Shown here: one piece after another, positions 46,821 through 57,900 of the stretch
Position numbering within the stretch: position 1 is the stretch's first letter
How the letters are laid out: each line of letters opens with the position of its first letter
Assembly: GCF_014843005.1 (NCBI RefSeq)
Contig: NZ_JACYXM010000005.1
Span: 62,001 to 126,000, forward strand
Direction: 5' to 3'
Length of the DNA: 64,000 nt
Source: Rhodanobacter sp. DHG33
Lineage (GTDB): Bacteria; Pseudomonadota; Gammaproteobacteria; Xanthomonadales; Rhodanobacteraceae
Notes under the pieces: generated by a model
Seen by the model: the letters and a program-made list of their open reading frames with translations, nothing else
Databases searched by the model: none
Told to the model about the DNA's origin: nothing
Made by a program: the position numbers and the translations under genes

Positions 46821-47389
46821 TTGACGACCTTCTGCAGATCCTGGGCCAGCCCGGAGGCATCGAAACCGGCAGGATAACTCGCCAGCGCCGTGCCATCGGA
46901 CTCCACCAGCAACGCCCCGACGCTGTCCGGCTGCTGCGGACGCCATTGCGCCAGCTTGCCGTCCGTGTCCGTACCGAGCTTCCAGTAGTTCGCCATGCCG
47001 CCGCGTTGCGCGGCATCGGCGGGCGGCGTACCCACGTACAGCAAGCGCAGCCTCGACTGGTTGCGGTTGAGCATCACGCGTGCCTTGGCCATCGCGGTCA
47101 GCACTTCGTAGCAATGCGCGGCGCAACCTGGCCCGGGCAGCGCCACGAGGGTGAGCCGCGGTTCGCTGTCATGCCATGCCCAGGTACCGCCGTCCGCCAT
47201 GTGCACCGGCAGTTGTTCCTGGGCGAAATTGCGTTGCGGCGTGACCGGCAGGCCGTTGCCCTTCGCAGTAGGTTGCCAGCCGGCCAGCGTGAGCGCCATC
47301 GCCAGAACGAGAGGCGCGGCGAAGATCGAGGCGACCAGCAACAGCTTCATGCGGCTCTTGCGCAACGCGACGGGATCGACAGCATTCAT
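46817..47389 (-). CDS. Membrane-anchored Sco-like thioredoxin-fold protein in the oxidase assembly cluster
   Basis: This 190-residue protein has one N-terminal membrane helix (about 14-38, MKLLLVASIFAAPLVLAMALTLAGW) and a periplasmic domain. The segment LVALPGPGCAAHCYEVLTAM has Cys89 and Cys93 in a CxxxC arrangement, like the copper-binding motif of Sco/SenC proteins. RLRLLYVGTPP and GALLVESDGTALASYPAGFD follow in the order expected of a thioredoxin fold. It may help copper delivery or thiol reduction for the CuA site, inferred from the motif and position between SURF1 and CtaA. Annotated relatives are usually called hypothetical. Confidence 0.65.
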   Translation of the reverse strand: MNAVDPVALRKSRMKLLLVASIFAAPLVLAMALTLAGWQPTAKGNGLPVTPQRNFAQEQLPVHMADGGTWAWHDSEPRLTLVALPGPGCAAHCYEVLTAMAKARVMLNRNQSRLRLLYVGTPPADAAQRGGMANYWKLGTDTDGKLAQWRPQQPDSVGALLVESDGTALASYPAGFDASGLAQDLQKVVK

Positions 47390-47405
47390 AGGGACATCCG
47401 GAAAG

Positions 47406-48143
47406 TCAGGAACGACGACGCGAACCGCGCCTGCGGTTCAACGCCAGCAGGATCACCACCACGGCAATCGCAAAGGAAAACCACTGGAACGCATAGGCGC
47501 GGTGCCGCGCCGGCGGCATGTCGCCGAAATCCAGCGCATGCACGCGCACGTAGATCGACGACGGATCGGCATCCAGTGCCAGCACGCGCGGATAGAGCTT
47601 GTCGCCGAGGTCGGCGGCGATCTGGCCCATGTCCAGATAGATCGTGGTCTTCGGCCAATGCGCCTGCCGCGGCAACGCGTTGCCGCCCATCTCGATGCCG
47701 TGCCCCGGCGACGGCAGGTAGAGGCCGCGCAAGCTCTGCATGCCTTGCGGCAGTGGCGGCAGTTGCGGTGCCGCGCCAGTGCCATTGCCTGGCAGGAAGC
47801 CGAGATCCGCCAGCAGCAGGCGGTCTCCGCCTCGTGGGCGGAACGGCACGTAGACCTCCACGCCGCCGAGGTCGTCGTGCTTCGGGTTGTCGAGCAGGTA
47901 GACGCGGTCCGCGAGGTAACTGCCCTGCACCTGCACGCGCGGGTAGGCATCGGGCGGCGGCTGCAGCGCCACCAGGTCGAATGGCTGCGGCGGCGCCACG
48001 GCGGCCGCGGCATAGCGTCGCAGCAGGTCGTCCTTGTACGCGGCGCGATGCAGCTGCCAGAAACCCAGCCGCACGAAAAGCACGGCAGCCGCGACGGTCA
48101 GCGCGATGGCCCACCACGGCGGGCGGCGGAATCCGCCTAGCAC
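47406..48143 (-). CDS. SURF1 family cytochrome oxidase assembly protein
   Basis: SURF1 helps insert haem A into subunit I of cytochrome oxidase. The 245-residue product has two membrane helices, near 10-28 (PPWWAIALTVAAAVLFVRLGFWQ) and near 215-235 (AYAFQWFSFAIAVVVILLALN). A periplasmic domain lies between them. LGFWQLHRAAYKD and HRAYAFQWFSFA are the family signatures. The start is GTG at 48143; no better start is visible. It is 16 bases upstream of the Sco-like gene and divergent from a small membrane protein gene, and GGTATACT at 48162-48169 lies between them. Confidence 0.92.
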   Translation of the reverse strand: MLGGFRRPPWWAIALTVAAAVLFVRLGFWQLHRAAYKDDLLRRYAAAAVAPPQPFDLVALQPPPDAYPRVQVQGSYLADRVYLLDNPKHDDLGGVEVYVPFRPRGGDRLLLADLGFLPGNGTGAAPQLPPLPQGMQSLRGLYLPSPGHGIEMGGNALPRQAHWPKTTIYLDMGQIAADLGDKLYPRVLALDADPSSIYVRVHALDFGDMPPARHRAYAFQWFSFAIAVVVILLALNRRRGSRRRS

Positions 48144-48199
48144 GACGTACGGCCCCCGGTCGGTATACTCGCTGCAACAGAATCGACCGGATCAGTCAC

Positions 48200-48421
48200 G
48201 TGGGCCCCATCTACAAATACGCGGTGGTGGTGGTGTTGCTGGTGGTGATTTTCAGCCTCGGCCAGGCGCTGTACTACATGATGACCGACAAGCACGACGA
48301 CAAGCGCATGGCCTGGGCGCTGACCCGCCGCATCGCGCTGTCGCTGCTGCTGATCGGCATGGTCGTGTTCGGCATCTGGATGGGCTGGCTGCAACCGCAC
48401 GACGTAGGCGGTGCTGGTTGA
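48200..48421 (+). CDS. Twin-transmembrane protein, DUF2909 type
   Basis: This 73-residue protein has two membrane helices (YKYAVVVVLLVVIFSLGQALYY and IALSLLLIGMVVFGIWMGWL) joined by a polar loop with MMTDKHDDKRMAWALTRR. The family is found in cytochrome oxidase gene clusters of many beta- and gammaproteobacteria and is presumed to help oxidase assembly or stability. The start is GTG at 48200. The ribosome-binding site is weak. It is the only gene of the oxidase region on the plus strand. Confidence 0.85.
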   Translation: MGPIYKYAVVVVLLVVIFSLGQALYYMMTDKHDDKRMAWALTRRIALSLLLIGMVVFGIWMGWLQPHDVGGAG

Positions 48422-48592
48422 TTGTAGCGGCCGCGACGACGGTCGACTCGTCTGCACTCCCAAGGTCTGGCATCGACCGGCCATATGATCTGAAGCGTTG
48501 GCATGGAAGGATGCCAGTACCCCTGCTCATCGACAGGACGCGCAAGGACCGACCCAGACGGACGGTCGATGCCGGTACGGCTCAACGCTAGG

Positions 48593-50410
48593 CTAGTTGG
48601 AAGGCTGCTCGCCGGAAGCCCGGTTGCCCGATGGCATGTCCGGCGCAACCAGGCCGAACCTGGCGCCACTCGCATCGATCTGCGAGTCGAGCGAGCGCGC
48701 CGTTGCCAGATCGGCCTTGCCAGCATCGGCCTGGCCGTTATGCAACTCGGCCAGGCCTAGGCCGTAATGCGACCATGCCTCGTGCGGCGACTGGGCGAGG
48801 GCCTCCTGATATGCCTTGATCGCTTCGGCGTTGTTGCCCATCCGCAGGTAGACCATGCCGAGGCTATCCAGGTAAGCCGCACGATTGCCATCGCGCTTGA
48901 TCGCCTTGCGGCAATCTCGCAGGGCATCGTCCAGCGCCTGGTTGGCCAGCGCACGCGCCCAGCAGCGCGCGTTGAGCGCACCGCCGAGCGTAGCGTCAGC
49001 GTTATGCGCACTAATCCAGTCGTCCAGCAAAGGCAGGGCATTGGCCGGCTGGTCGATGGCCACATACAGGGACGCGATGGCATAGGACTGCATCGAGCCG
49101 GACGGCGCGAGCTGGCGCGCAGCCGCGATGTCCGCCTCGACGCCAGCTTCGTCCTTTTTCCCGTACCGCAGCCGGGCCCGCAGCAGCAACGCATCGAGAT
49201 TTTTCGGGTCGAGGTCCAGCGCCTTGTCCAGGTCGCCCAACGCCGCGTCACGGTGCTTCTCGGCGAGCAGGATGCGGGCGCGTATCAGATAGTCGTCGGC
49301 ACTGCTCGGGGCCAGCCGTATCGCCGCATCCAGGTCGGACTGCGCATTCGCCAATTCACCGCGCGCCAGTCGCGCCTGCCCACGCAACGCATAGTCGGCC
49401 GCCGTCCTGGGTTCGTCGCCTGCGTCGCTCGCCGCGGCATCGGCCGGCTCGTTGGCGCCGATCGATTTGGTGTCCAGCGCAAACACACGGCCGCCGTTGT
49501 AGGTGAAATAGATCTTTCCCTGGCTGTTGGCGATATACATGTGATGGGCCAGGACGAAATCGATGCCCAGCAGCATGTCGGTCGAGCCGTTGCCGATATT
49601 GCCGTCCATCACCTGCATCTGGCTGTGCTGGATCGTTTCGGTGCCTACCGAGAACGTGTCGATCGGCACGATCCAGGTCCGGTAGGTCTTGGTGCCGATG
49701 CCGTGGGTGCCGCCGCCCGCCTTCACGCCCGGCCCATTCAGATCAATGCCCACACGTTCGGCGGCGCGCCGGCCGAGCACGGTGACCGGAGCCCCGGTGT
49801 CCAGTAGGGCGTGCACCACCTTGCCGTTGATCGTTACGTCGACAAAGCTGCGGTTGTCGTACCGGTTGGCGCTGGGTTGCAAATCGGCGACGTTGTAACT
49901 ACGACCCGTGGCCCAGTAGGCCAACTCCGTTTTGCCGCAGCCGTCCGACTTGAACAGCGTCAACTTGCCCTGAGCCAGATCGATTTCGAGATCCACCACG
50001 TCAAGCAAGCTGGCGCCCAGCAAACCCTCTCCGGAGTCCGACCCGCCGACCAAAAAGGGGATGTCATGGAAATCCGTACCGAGCAGGCCGAAGTCCTTGA
50101 TCTTGGCAATCTGGGCACTGGCGCTGCCACCGACACCGCCCATGTGGAACCCGAACGGCGCGGGATAGAGCCTGAGCCCCAGCGCATCCGCATTGGCACG
50201 CGACATGAAGTTGAATTCCGCGCCCGTATCAAGGATGAGGCGCGTATCGACACCGTTGATCTTGATCTGCGTGGTGGCCCGCTCGCCGACCACCTCCACC
50301 GGCAAGGTGCCGTACTTGGCCAGCTTGCACTCGCCGGCCTGCACCGCGCCTGCGCAGACCATCGACGCGCAGACTCCCAGCCACACCCATCGTGACGCAC
50401 TTCGTTCCAT
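48593..50410 (-). CDS. Secreted protein with two retropepsin-like domains and TPRs
   Basis: This is a 605-residue exported protein with a signal peptide (MERSASRWVWLGVCASMVCAGAVQA). Two aspartyl-protease-like domains each carry an intact DTG. Domain 1 has TRLILDTGAEFNF (Asp61) and domain 2 has HALLDTGAPVTVLG (Asp204). Both have a later hydrophobic-hydrophobic-Gly motif (LLGTDF, MLLGIDF). From about residue 330 a run of tetratricopeptide repeats follows (AADYALRGQARLARGELANAQ, ADDYLIRARILLAEKHRDAAL, ALLLRARLRYGKKD, AAYLDSLGMVYLRMGNNAEA). Paired DTG domains in one chain could form a pepsin-like active site. The gene sits between the cox genes but has no evident respiratory role. The function is unknown. 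Confidence 0.72.
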   Translation of the reverse strand: MERSASRWVWLGVCASMVCAGAVQAGECKLAKYGTLPVEVVGERATTQIKINGVDTRLILDTGAEFNFMSRANADALGLRLYPAPFGFHMGGVGGSASAQIAKIKDFGLLGTDFHDIPFLVGGSDSGEGLLGASLLDVVDLEIDLAQGKLTLFKSDGCGKTELAYWATGRSYNVADLQPSANRYDNRSFVDVTINGKVVHALLDTGAPVTVLGRRAAERVGIDLNGPGVKAGGGTHGIGTKTYRTWIVPIDTFSVGTETIQHSQMQVMDGNIGNGSTDMLLGIDFVLAHHMYIANSQGKIYFTYNGGRVFALDTKSIGANEPADAAASDAGDEPRTAADYALRGQARLARGELANAQSDLDAAIRLAPSSADDYLIRARILLAEKHRDAALGDLDKALDLDPKNLDALLLRARLRYGKKDEAGVEADIAAARQLAPSGSMQSYAIASLYVAIDQPANALPLLDDWISAHNADATLGGALNARCWARALANQALDDALRDCRKAIKRDGNRAAYLDSLGMVYLRMGNNAEAIKAYQEALAQSPHEAWSHYGLGLAELHNGQADAGKADLATARSLDSQIDASGARFGLVAPDMPSGNRASGEQPSN

Positions 50411-50503
50411 CGGGCTCCCCCTTCATCGAGCCTTTTCGTGCCAGGGCACTGCGCCTTGCTTCAGCGAAATCCAGGCGAATCAGTCAGGACCTGAAGCCCT
50501 TGA

Positions 50504-51391
50504 TTACAGGATGTAGACGAACAGGAACAGGCCCAGCCACACCACGTCCACGAAGTGCCAGTACCACGCCACCGCCTCGAAGGCGAAGTGGTGTTCCTTG
50601 TTGAAGTGACCCTTCAGCACGCGGCACCAGATCACCGCCAGCATGATCGTGCCCAGCGTCACGTGCAGGCCGTGGAAGCCGGTGAGCATGAAGAAGGTGG
50701 AGCCGTACACGCCGCTGTGCAGGGTGAGGTTGAGTTCCTTGTACGCCTCCATGTACTCGTGCGCCTGGCAGTACAGGAAGGTGGCGCCCAGCAGCACGGT
50801 AAGGCCCAGGAACAGCAGGATCCTGCCGCGATGGCCGGCGCGCAGCGCATGGTGCGCGATGGTCACGGTGACGCTGGAGGTGAGCAGGATCAGCGTGTTC
50901 AGCAGCGGCAGGCCCCAGGGCACCACGGTGTTGAAGGCTCCGCCGACATGCAGCGGGCCGTTGCCGCCGGCCGTGCCCCACGCGCCGCTGTATGCCTCGT
51001 AGAGGAACTGGTGAGTGAGCACGCCGTGCCCCTCGCCGCCCAGCCACGGCACCGAGAAGTTGCGGATGTAGAACAGCGCACCGAAGAAGGCGCCGAAGAA
51101 CATCACCTCGGAGAAGATGAACCACATCATGCCCATGCGGAACGAGGTGTCCACCTGATGGTTGTAGTTGCCGGCCAGCGATTCCTTGATGACCGAGCGG
51201 AACCACCCGAAGAACATGCAGAGGACGCCGATCGCGCCGATGGTGATCACCGTCTTGCCGAAACCGGTATCGCCCGGCTCCGCATTCAGCCAGTGCGCCG
51301 CGCCGAACACGGTGAGGAACATCACCACCGCGGCCACGATCGGCCACTGGCTCTTGCTCGGTACGTAGTAGACGTCGTGCTGCTGGGACAT
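50504..51391 (-). CDS. coxC: Cytochrome c oxidase subunit III
   Basis: Subunit III stabilises the catalytic core of the haem-copper oxidase and lines the proton uptake path. The 295-residue protein has seven membrane helices. The family signatures include GMMWFIFSEVMFFGAFFGALFY, LNTLILLTSSVTVTIAHHAL and the C-terminal FHGLHVTLGTIML, then FEAVAWYWHFVDVVWLGLFLFVYIL. ATG 51391 is preferred over 51448, which would add residues without homology. A 44-residue gene and coxA lie upstream. Downstream, after 93 bases, is the retropepsin/TPR gene. Confidence 0.96.
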   Translation of the reverse strand: MSQQHDVYYVPSKSQWPIVAAVVMFLTVFGAAHWLNAEPGDTGFGKTVITIGAIGVLCMFFGWFRSVIKESLAGNYNHQVDTSFRMGMMWFIFSEVMFFGAFFGALFYIRNFSVPWLGGEGHGVLTHQFLYEAYSGAWGTAGGNGPLHVGGAFNTVVPWGLPLLNTLILLTSSVTVTIAHHALRAGHRGRILLFLGLTVLLGATFLYCQAHEYMEAYKELNLTLHSGVYGSTFFMLTGFHGLHVTLGTIMLAVIWCRVLKGHFNKEHHFAFEAVAWYWHFVDVVWLGLFLFVYIL

Positions 51392-51469
51392 GCTGAGACT
51401 CCGTGGAGTTTCTTGTGAAGCGGCCCGTGCCGCGACCGCTTCACCCAATGTGGCGGCGAACCGCCTCGA

Positions 51470-51604
51470 CTACTTCATCAACAGGATCTGTGCGAACGAC
51501 AGCAGGTAGAACGCGCCGACCACGATGGCCAGCACCGTCACGGTACGGCGCACGCCGTGGCGGCGCTTCTGCTCGATCTGCCCGTTCGCGGTATGGCTGG
51601 CCAT
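51470..51604 (-). CDS. 44-residue single-helix membrane protein between coxA and coxC
   Basis: Translation from ATG 51604 gives MASHTANGQIEQKRRHGVRR followed by one membrane helix (TVTVLAIVVGAFYLLSFAQIL) and a short LMK end. AAGGA lies nine bases upstream, and an in-frame ATG at 51610 is also possible. It resembles the small proteins annotated as cytochrome oxidase small assembly proteins. It occupies the place where many related clusters carry cox11/ctaG, but it has none of the conserved residues of Cox11. It is probably an oxidase assembly or accessory subunit. Confidence 0.7.
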   Translation of the reverse strand: MASHTANGQIEQKRRHGVRRTVTVLAIVVGAFYLLSFAQILLMK

Positions 51605-51622
51605 GCGCATGCGTCCTTCGCG

Positions 51623-53242
<1,620 letters not shown>

Positions 53243-53321
53243 TGCGCACCTCTGCCTCAAGTCTGTCGATGGCGCAGCCGCGGCGGGCTGCTCTTCGGAA
53301 TGGGGTTGCCGTGACGGCAGA

Positions 53322-54314
53322 TCAGCCGTTGCCCGCCTTCGCGGGTGCAGCGGCGGTTTGCGCGGAAGCCGGCGCGGCGGCGCTGGAGGCGGCGGCCGGC
53401 GCAGGCGCGCTGGCCTGCTGCTGGTCGGCCAGCCACTTGGCGAAGTCCTCCTGCGAGACGGCCTTCACCACGATGGGCATGAAGCCGTGGTCCTGGCCGC
53501 ACAGTTCGGCGCACTGCCCGCGGTAGGTGCCGGTCTCGTTGATATTGGTCCAGGCCGTGTTGACGATGCCGGGGATGGCGTCCATCTTCCAGCCGAACTG
53601 CGGCACCCACCACGAGTGGATCACGTCATCGCTGGTGATGACGAAGCGGATCTTGGTGTGGATCGGCAGCACCAGCGGCTTGTCCACGTTGATCAGGTAG
53701 GTGTTGTAGCCGTCGGTCGTCACCGCATACGGGTCCAGGCCCGAATGCAGCTGGCGGGTCTTGTCGCTCAGCGCGTCGAGCTTGGACATGTAGCCGACCT
53801 TGCTGATCGGCTTGCCCAGGTAATCGACGTAGTCGTAGCGCCATTTCCACTGGTAGCCGGTGACCTTGATCGTCATCTGCGAACCGGTGGTGTCGGCGAA
53901 CGAGACCAGGCCGCCGGTAGCCAGCCACGCCAGGGCCACCAGGATGAGCACCGGGATCGTCGTCCAGATGACCTCCACCATGGTGTTGTGCGACCACTTT
54001 TCCGGCACCGCGCCGCGCGACTTGCGGAAGCGGAACATGGCGATGAACATCGCGCCGAACACCAGGATGCCGATGACCACGCACACGCCGAGCACGACGT
54101 TGTTGAGGAAGTACGGCACTTCCGACCAGGTGGTCACGCCGCGCGTCAGGTTGAGCTGTCCCGGTTCGGGGTTGGCCTGCGCCAGGCCGCTGCACAGGGC
54201 CAGCGCGAGGGCCAGTGACACCGCGCCGGCGCGCCGGATGCCGGCCCATCGGCCGGGGGGTGTTCGATGCTGGTTCGGTTCGATCCTGCCAGTCCGGATG
54301 CTGCCAGATGTCAT
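53322..54314 (-). CDS. coxB: Cytochrome c oxidase subunit II
   Basis: Subunit II holds the CuA centre that receives electrons from cytochrome c. The 330-residue protein has an export signal and two membrane helices (about 71-95 and 112-134). The CuA domain has ligands His233 ([13 protein letters not shown]), Cys268 and Cys272 ([11 protein letters not shown]), His276 and Met279. The conserved YQWKWRYDY precedes it. The last 35 residues are Ala/Pro-rich; there is no fused haem c domain. ATG 54314 follows a GAGAG site. It is preceded within 20 bases by the DUF2244 gene. Confidence 0.96.
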   Translation of the reverse strand: MTSGSIRTGRIEPNQHRTPPGRWAGIRRAGAVSLALALALCSGLAQANPEPGQLNLTRGVTTWSEVPYFLNNVVLGVCVVIGILVFGAMFIAMFRFRKSRGAVPEKWSHNTMVEVIWTTIPVLILVALAWLATGGLVSFADTTGSQMTIKVTGYQWKWRYDYVDYLGKPISKVGYMSKLDALSDKTRQLHSGLDPYAVTTDGYNTYLINVDKPLVLPIHTKIRFVITSDDVIHSWWVPQFGWKMDAIPGIVNTAWTNINETGTYRGQCAELCGQDHGFMPIVVKAVSQEDFAKWLADQQQASAPAPAAASSAAAPASAQTAAAPAKAGNG

Positions 54315-54334
54315 GCTCTCGCCCTTTGTTGAAC

Positions 54335-54823
54335 CTATCCGCGCAACTGGCCGTTGACCTCGCCCAGCAGCAGCTTGAGTTTCCGCAACAGCTCGACACG
54401 TTCCTGTTCGGCAAGGAACCGGCCGATTTCCAGCTCGCGCCCGTGCGATGAAAGCAGCAGGCGATGACATCCGTTATCCCCCTCGTCCAACCGCACGCGT
54501 ACCCAGCATGACTGGAAACGCACGCGGCGCCGCCCCGGCAGCGATTGCACCTCCAGCGACGTTTCGTCGAGGGTGATGCGCTCGCCGCGGCCGCCGCCCC
54601 GCCAGGCCACATGCAGGGCAACCGCCACGGCCAACGACTCGACCAGGGCGAACAGCGGAGCGAATACATTCCCCACCCACGCGCCCAGGACGGCGGTCGT
54701 CAGCGCCAGCACCACCAGAAGCACGATGAGCCGACGCAGGCCGCGCCGGTCGAGCGCGCGATTAGGCTTTAGCCATATCGACACGCGGGGCAAGCCGGCG
54801 GCGGCTGGTCGAAGCACGATCAT
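54335..54823 (-). CDS. DUF2244 membrane protein
   Basis: This 162-residue protein has two neighbouring membrane helices near 30-70 (RLIVLLVVLALTTAVLGAWVG and FAPLFALVESLAVAVALHVAW). A cytosolic beta-rich domain follows (ERITLDETSLEVQSLPGRRRVRFQSCWVRVRL). DUF2244 genes are commonly adjacent to subunit II of cytochrome oxidase, as here, which suggests a role in oxidase biogenesis, although none has been shown. ATG 54823 has GGATC five bases upstream; an in-frame ATG 57 bases further upstream is less likely. It heads the coxB transcript and is divergent from putA. Confidence 0.8.
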   Translation of the reverse strand: MIVLRPAAAGLPRVSIWLKPNRALDRRGLRRLIVLLVVLALTTAVLGAWVGNVFAPLFALVESLAVAVALHVAWRGGGRGERITLDETSLEVQSLPGRRRVRFQSCWVRVRLDEGDNGCHRLLLSSHGRELEIGRFLAEQERVELLRKLKLLLGEVNGQLRG

Positions 54824-54948
54824 GGAGATCCGGCGTGCCAAGAGCGCTTCGATGATAGGTCGCATGGCCGCAGGGGGCAAGGACGCCGGCGATCCCCTTG
54901 CGGAGCCGGCCGCAAAGCCAAATTGCGGCGGCGAAGCCGCGCACGGCG

Positions 54949-54954
54949 TACAAT
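54949..54954 (+). promoter_or_regulatory. Possible -10 box of putA
   Basis: TACAAT lies 43 bases before the GTG start of putA. The -35 region is GC-rich without a clear match. If this box is used, an upstream ATG at 54898 would not be on the mRNA, which supports the GTG at 54997. Confidence 0.35.
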
Positions 54955-54996
54955 CCCGCGTTCCGTTTCACCCCTTCCCACCGCATCGACCCTGCC

Positions 54997-57900
54997 GTGA
55001 CCCAACCCATTCTCAGCCCCGAACTCCCCGCCGGCGCCGAGCCGGCCCGCGCGCGCATCACCGCCGCGTGGCTGCGCGACGAAACCGAAGCGGTCAACGA
55101 CCTGCTCGCCCAGGCCACCCTGCCGCCCGCCGAGCGCGAGCAGGTGATCGACGTCGCCGCCGGCCTGGTGACCCGCGTGCGCGCCCGCGCCAAGGATCAG
55201 AGCGCGGTGGAATCCTTCATGCGCCAGTACGACCTGTCCTCCGAGGAAGGCGTGCTGCTGATGTGCGTGGCGGAAGCGCTGCTGCGCATCCCCGACAAGG
55301 CCACCGCCGACAAGCTGATCCGCGACAAGCTGGGCGACGCGGACTGGAAGAAGCACCTGGGCCAGAGCGAGTCGCTGTTCGTCAACGCCAGCACCTGGGG
55401 CCTGATGCTCACCGGCCACCTGGTGAACCTGGCCGAGGAAACCCGCCGCGACTTCACCGGCGCGCTGAAGCGCCTGGCCGGCCGCGCCGGCGAACCGGCG
55501 ATCCGCCTCGCGGTGCGCCAGGCCATGCGCATCATGGGCCACCAGTTCGTGATGGGGCAGACCATCGACGAGGCGCTGGACCGCTGCGCCAAGAAGGAAT
55601 ACGCGGTGTACCGCTATTCCTACGACATGCTGGGCGAATCCGCGCTCACCGCCGAGACCGCCGAGCGCTACCAGGAGGACTACCGTCGCGCGATCGCCCG
55701 CATCGGCGCGCGCGGCCCGTTCGCCAACCACACCGACGCGCCGTCGATCTCGGTGAAGCTCTCCGCGCTGCACCCGCGCTACGAAGTGGCCAAGCGCGAG
55801 ATCGCCCGCCGCGACCTCACCGTCAAGCTGCTCGAACTCTCGCAACTGGCGATGAAGCAAGGCATCGCGCTCTCGGTGGACGCCGAGGAAGCCGACCGCC
55901 TCGAGCTCTCGCTGGACATCATCGGCGACGTGTTCGCGCATCCCTCGCTGCAGGGCTGGAACGGTCTGGGCATCGTGGTGCAGGCCTACTCCAAACGCAC
56001 GCCGTTCGTGATCGACTGGCTGATCGAGACCGCCCGCGCCGCCGGTCGCCGCTGGTACGTGCGCCTGGTGAAGGGCGCCTACTGGGACGCCGAGATCAAG
56101 CGCGCGCAGGAGCAGGGCCTGGCCGGCTATCCGCTGTACACGCGCAAGCCGAACACCGACGTCTCCTACCTCGCCTGCGCGCGCAAGCTGTTCGACGCCG
56201 GCAGCGAGCTGATCTATCCGCAGTTCGCCACGCACAACGCGCACAGCATCGCCGCCGTGCACCACATCGCGCGCGGCCGCCCGTTCGAGTTCCAGCGCCT
56301 GCACGGCATGGGCACCGACCTGTACGCGGAAGTGATCGGCGCGCAGAACCTCAACGTGCCCTGCCGCGTGTATGCGCCGGTAGGCACGCACGAAGACCTG
56401 CTGCCTTACCTGGTGCGCCGCCTGCTGGAAAACGGCGCCAACACCAGCTTCGTCAACCGCGTGGTGGACGAATCGCTGCCGGTGCGCGACCTGGTGGCCG
56501 ACCCCTGCGAAACGGTGCGCCGCTTCGCCTCCATCCCGCATCCCCGCATTCCCCTGCCGGTCAACCTGTTCGGCGAACTCCGGAAGAATTCCATGGGCAT
56601 CAACTTCTCCAACGACAACGAACTGAAGGCCACCGCCGAAGCCGTCAACGGCAAGTGCGGCCCGTGGAATGCCGAGCCGCTGGTGCCCGGCGCCAAGAGC
56701 AACGGCCCCACCGTGCAGGTGACCAACCCGGCCGACCGCCGCCAGACCGTGGGCAGCTACGTCAGCGCCGACGCTGCGCTGGTGGACAAGGCGCTGGCCA
56801 ACGCCGTCGCCGCCCAGCCCGACTGGGACCGCCTGCCGGCCGCCAGCCGCGCCGCGATCCTCGAGCACGCCGCCGAGCAGCTCGAAGCGCGCCGCGCCGA
56901 ATTCATCGCGCTCTGCGTGCGCGAGGCCGGCAAGAGCCTGCCCGACGCCATCGCCGAGATCCGCGAGGCCGCCGACTTCCTGCGCTACTACGCCACCATG
57001 GCGCGCCGCCTGTTCGGCCAGCCCGAGCAGTTGCCCGGCCCCACTGGCGAGAGCAACCAGCTGTTCCTCAACGGCCGCGGCGTGTTCGTCTGCATCAGCC
57101 CGTGGAACTTCCCGCTGGCGATCTTCCTCGGCCAGGTCAGCGCCGCGCTCGCCGCCGGCAACAGCGTGATCGCCAAGCCCGCCGAGCAGACCAGCCTGAT
57201 CGGCTACGCCGCGGTGAAGCTGCTGCACGAAGCCGGGGTGCCCGAAGCCGTGCTGCAGTACCTGCCGGGCGATGGCGCCACCGTCGGCGCGGCCCTGACG
57301 AAAGACCCGCGCGTGGCCGGCGTGGCCTTCACCGGCTCCACCGAAACCGCGTGGGCGATCAATCGCGCGCTGGCCGCGCGCAACGCACCCATCGCCGCGC
57401 TGATCGCCGAGACCGGCGGCCAGAACGCGATGATCGCCGACTCCTCCGCGCTGCCTGAGCAGATCGTCAAGGACGTGATCGCCTCCGCCTTCCAGTCCGC
57501 CGGCCAGCGTTGCTCGGCCGCGCGCGTGCTGTTCGTGCAGGAAGACATCGCCGACAAAGTGGTCGGCATGCTCGCCGGCGCGATGGCCGAGCTGAAGGTG
57601 GGCGATCCCGGCCAGCTCTCGACCGACGTGGGTCCGGTGATCGACGAAGACGCGCGCAAGATCCTCGTCGACCACGCCGCACGCATGGACAAGGAAGCGA
57701 AGAAGATCGGCGAAGTGCCGCTCGACCCGGCCGCCACCGCCAACGGCACCTTCTTCGCGCCGCGCGCCTACGAAATCCCCGCGCTCGCCACCCTCACCCG
57801 CGAAGTGTTCGGCCCGGTGCTGCACGTACTGCGCTGGAAGGGCAGCGAACTGCCGCAGGTGGTCGAGCAGATCAACGCCACCGGCTACGGCCTGACGCTC

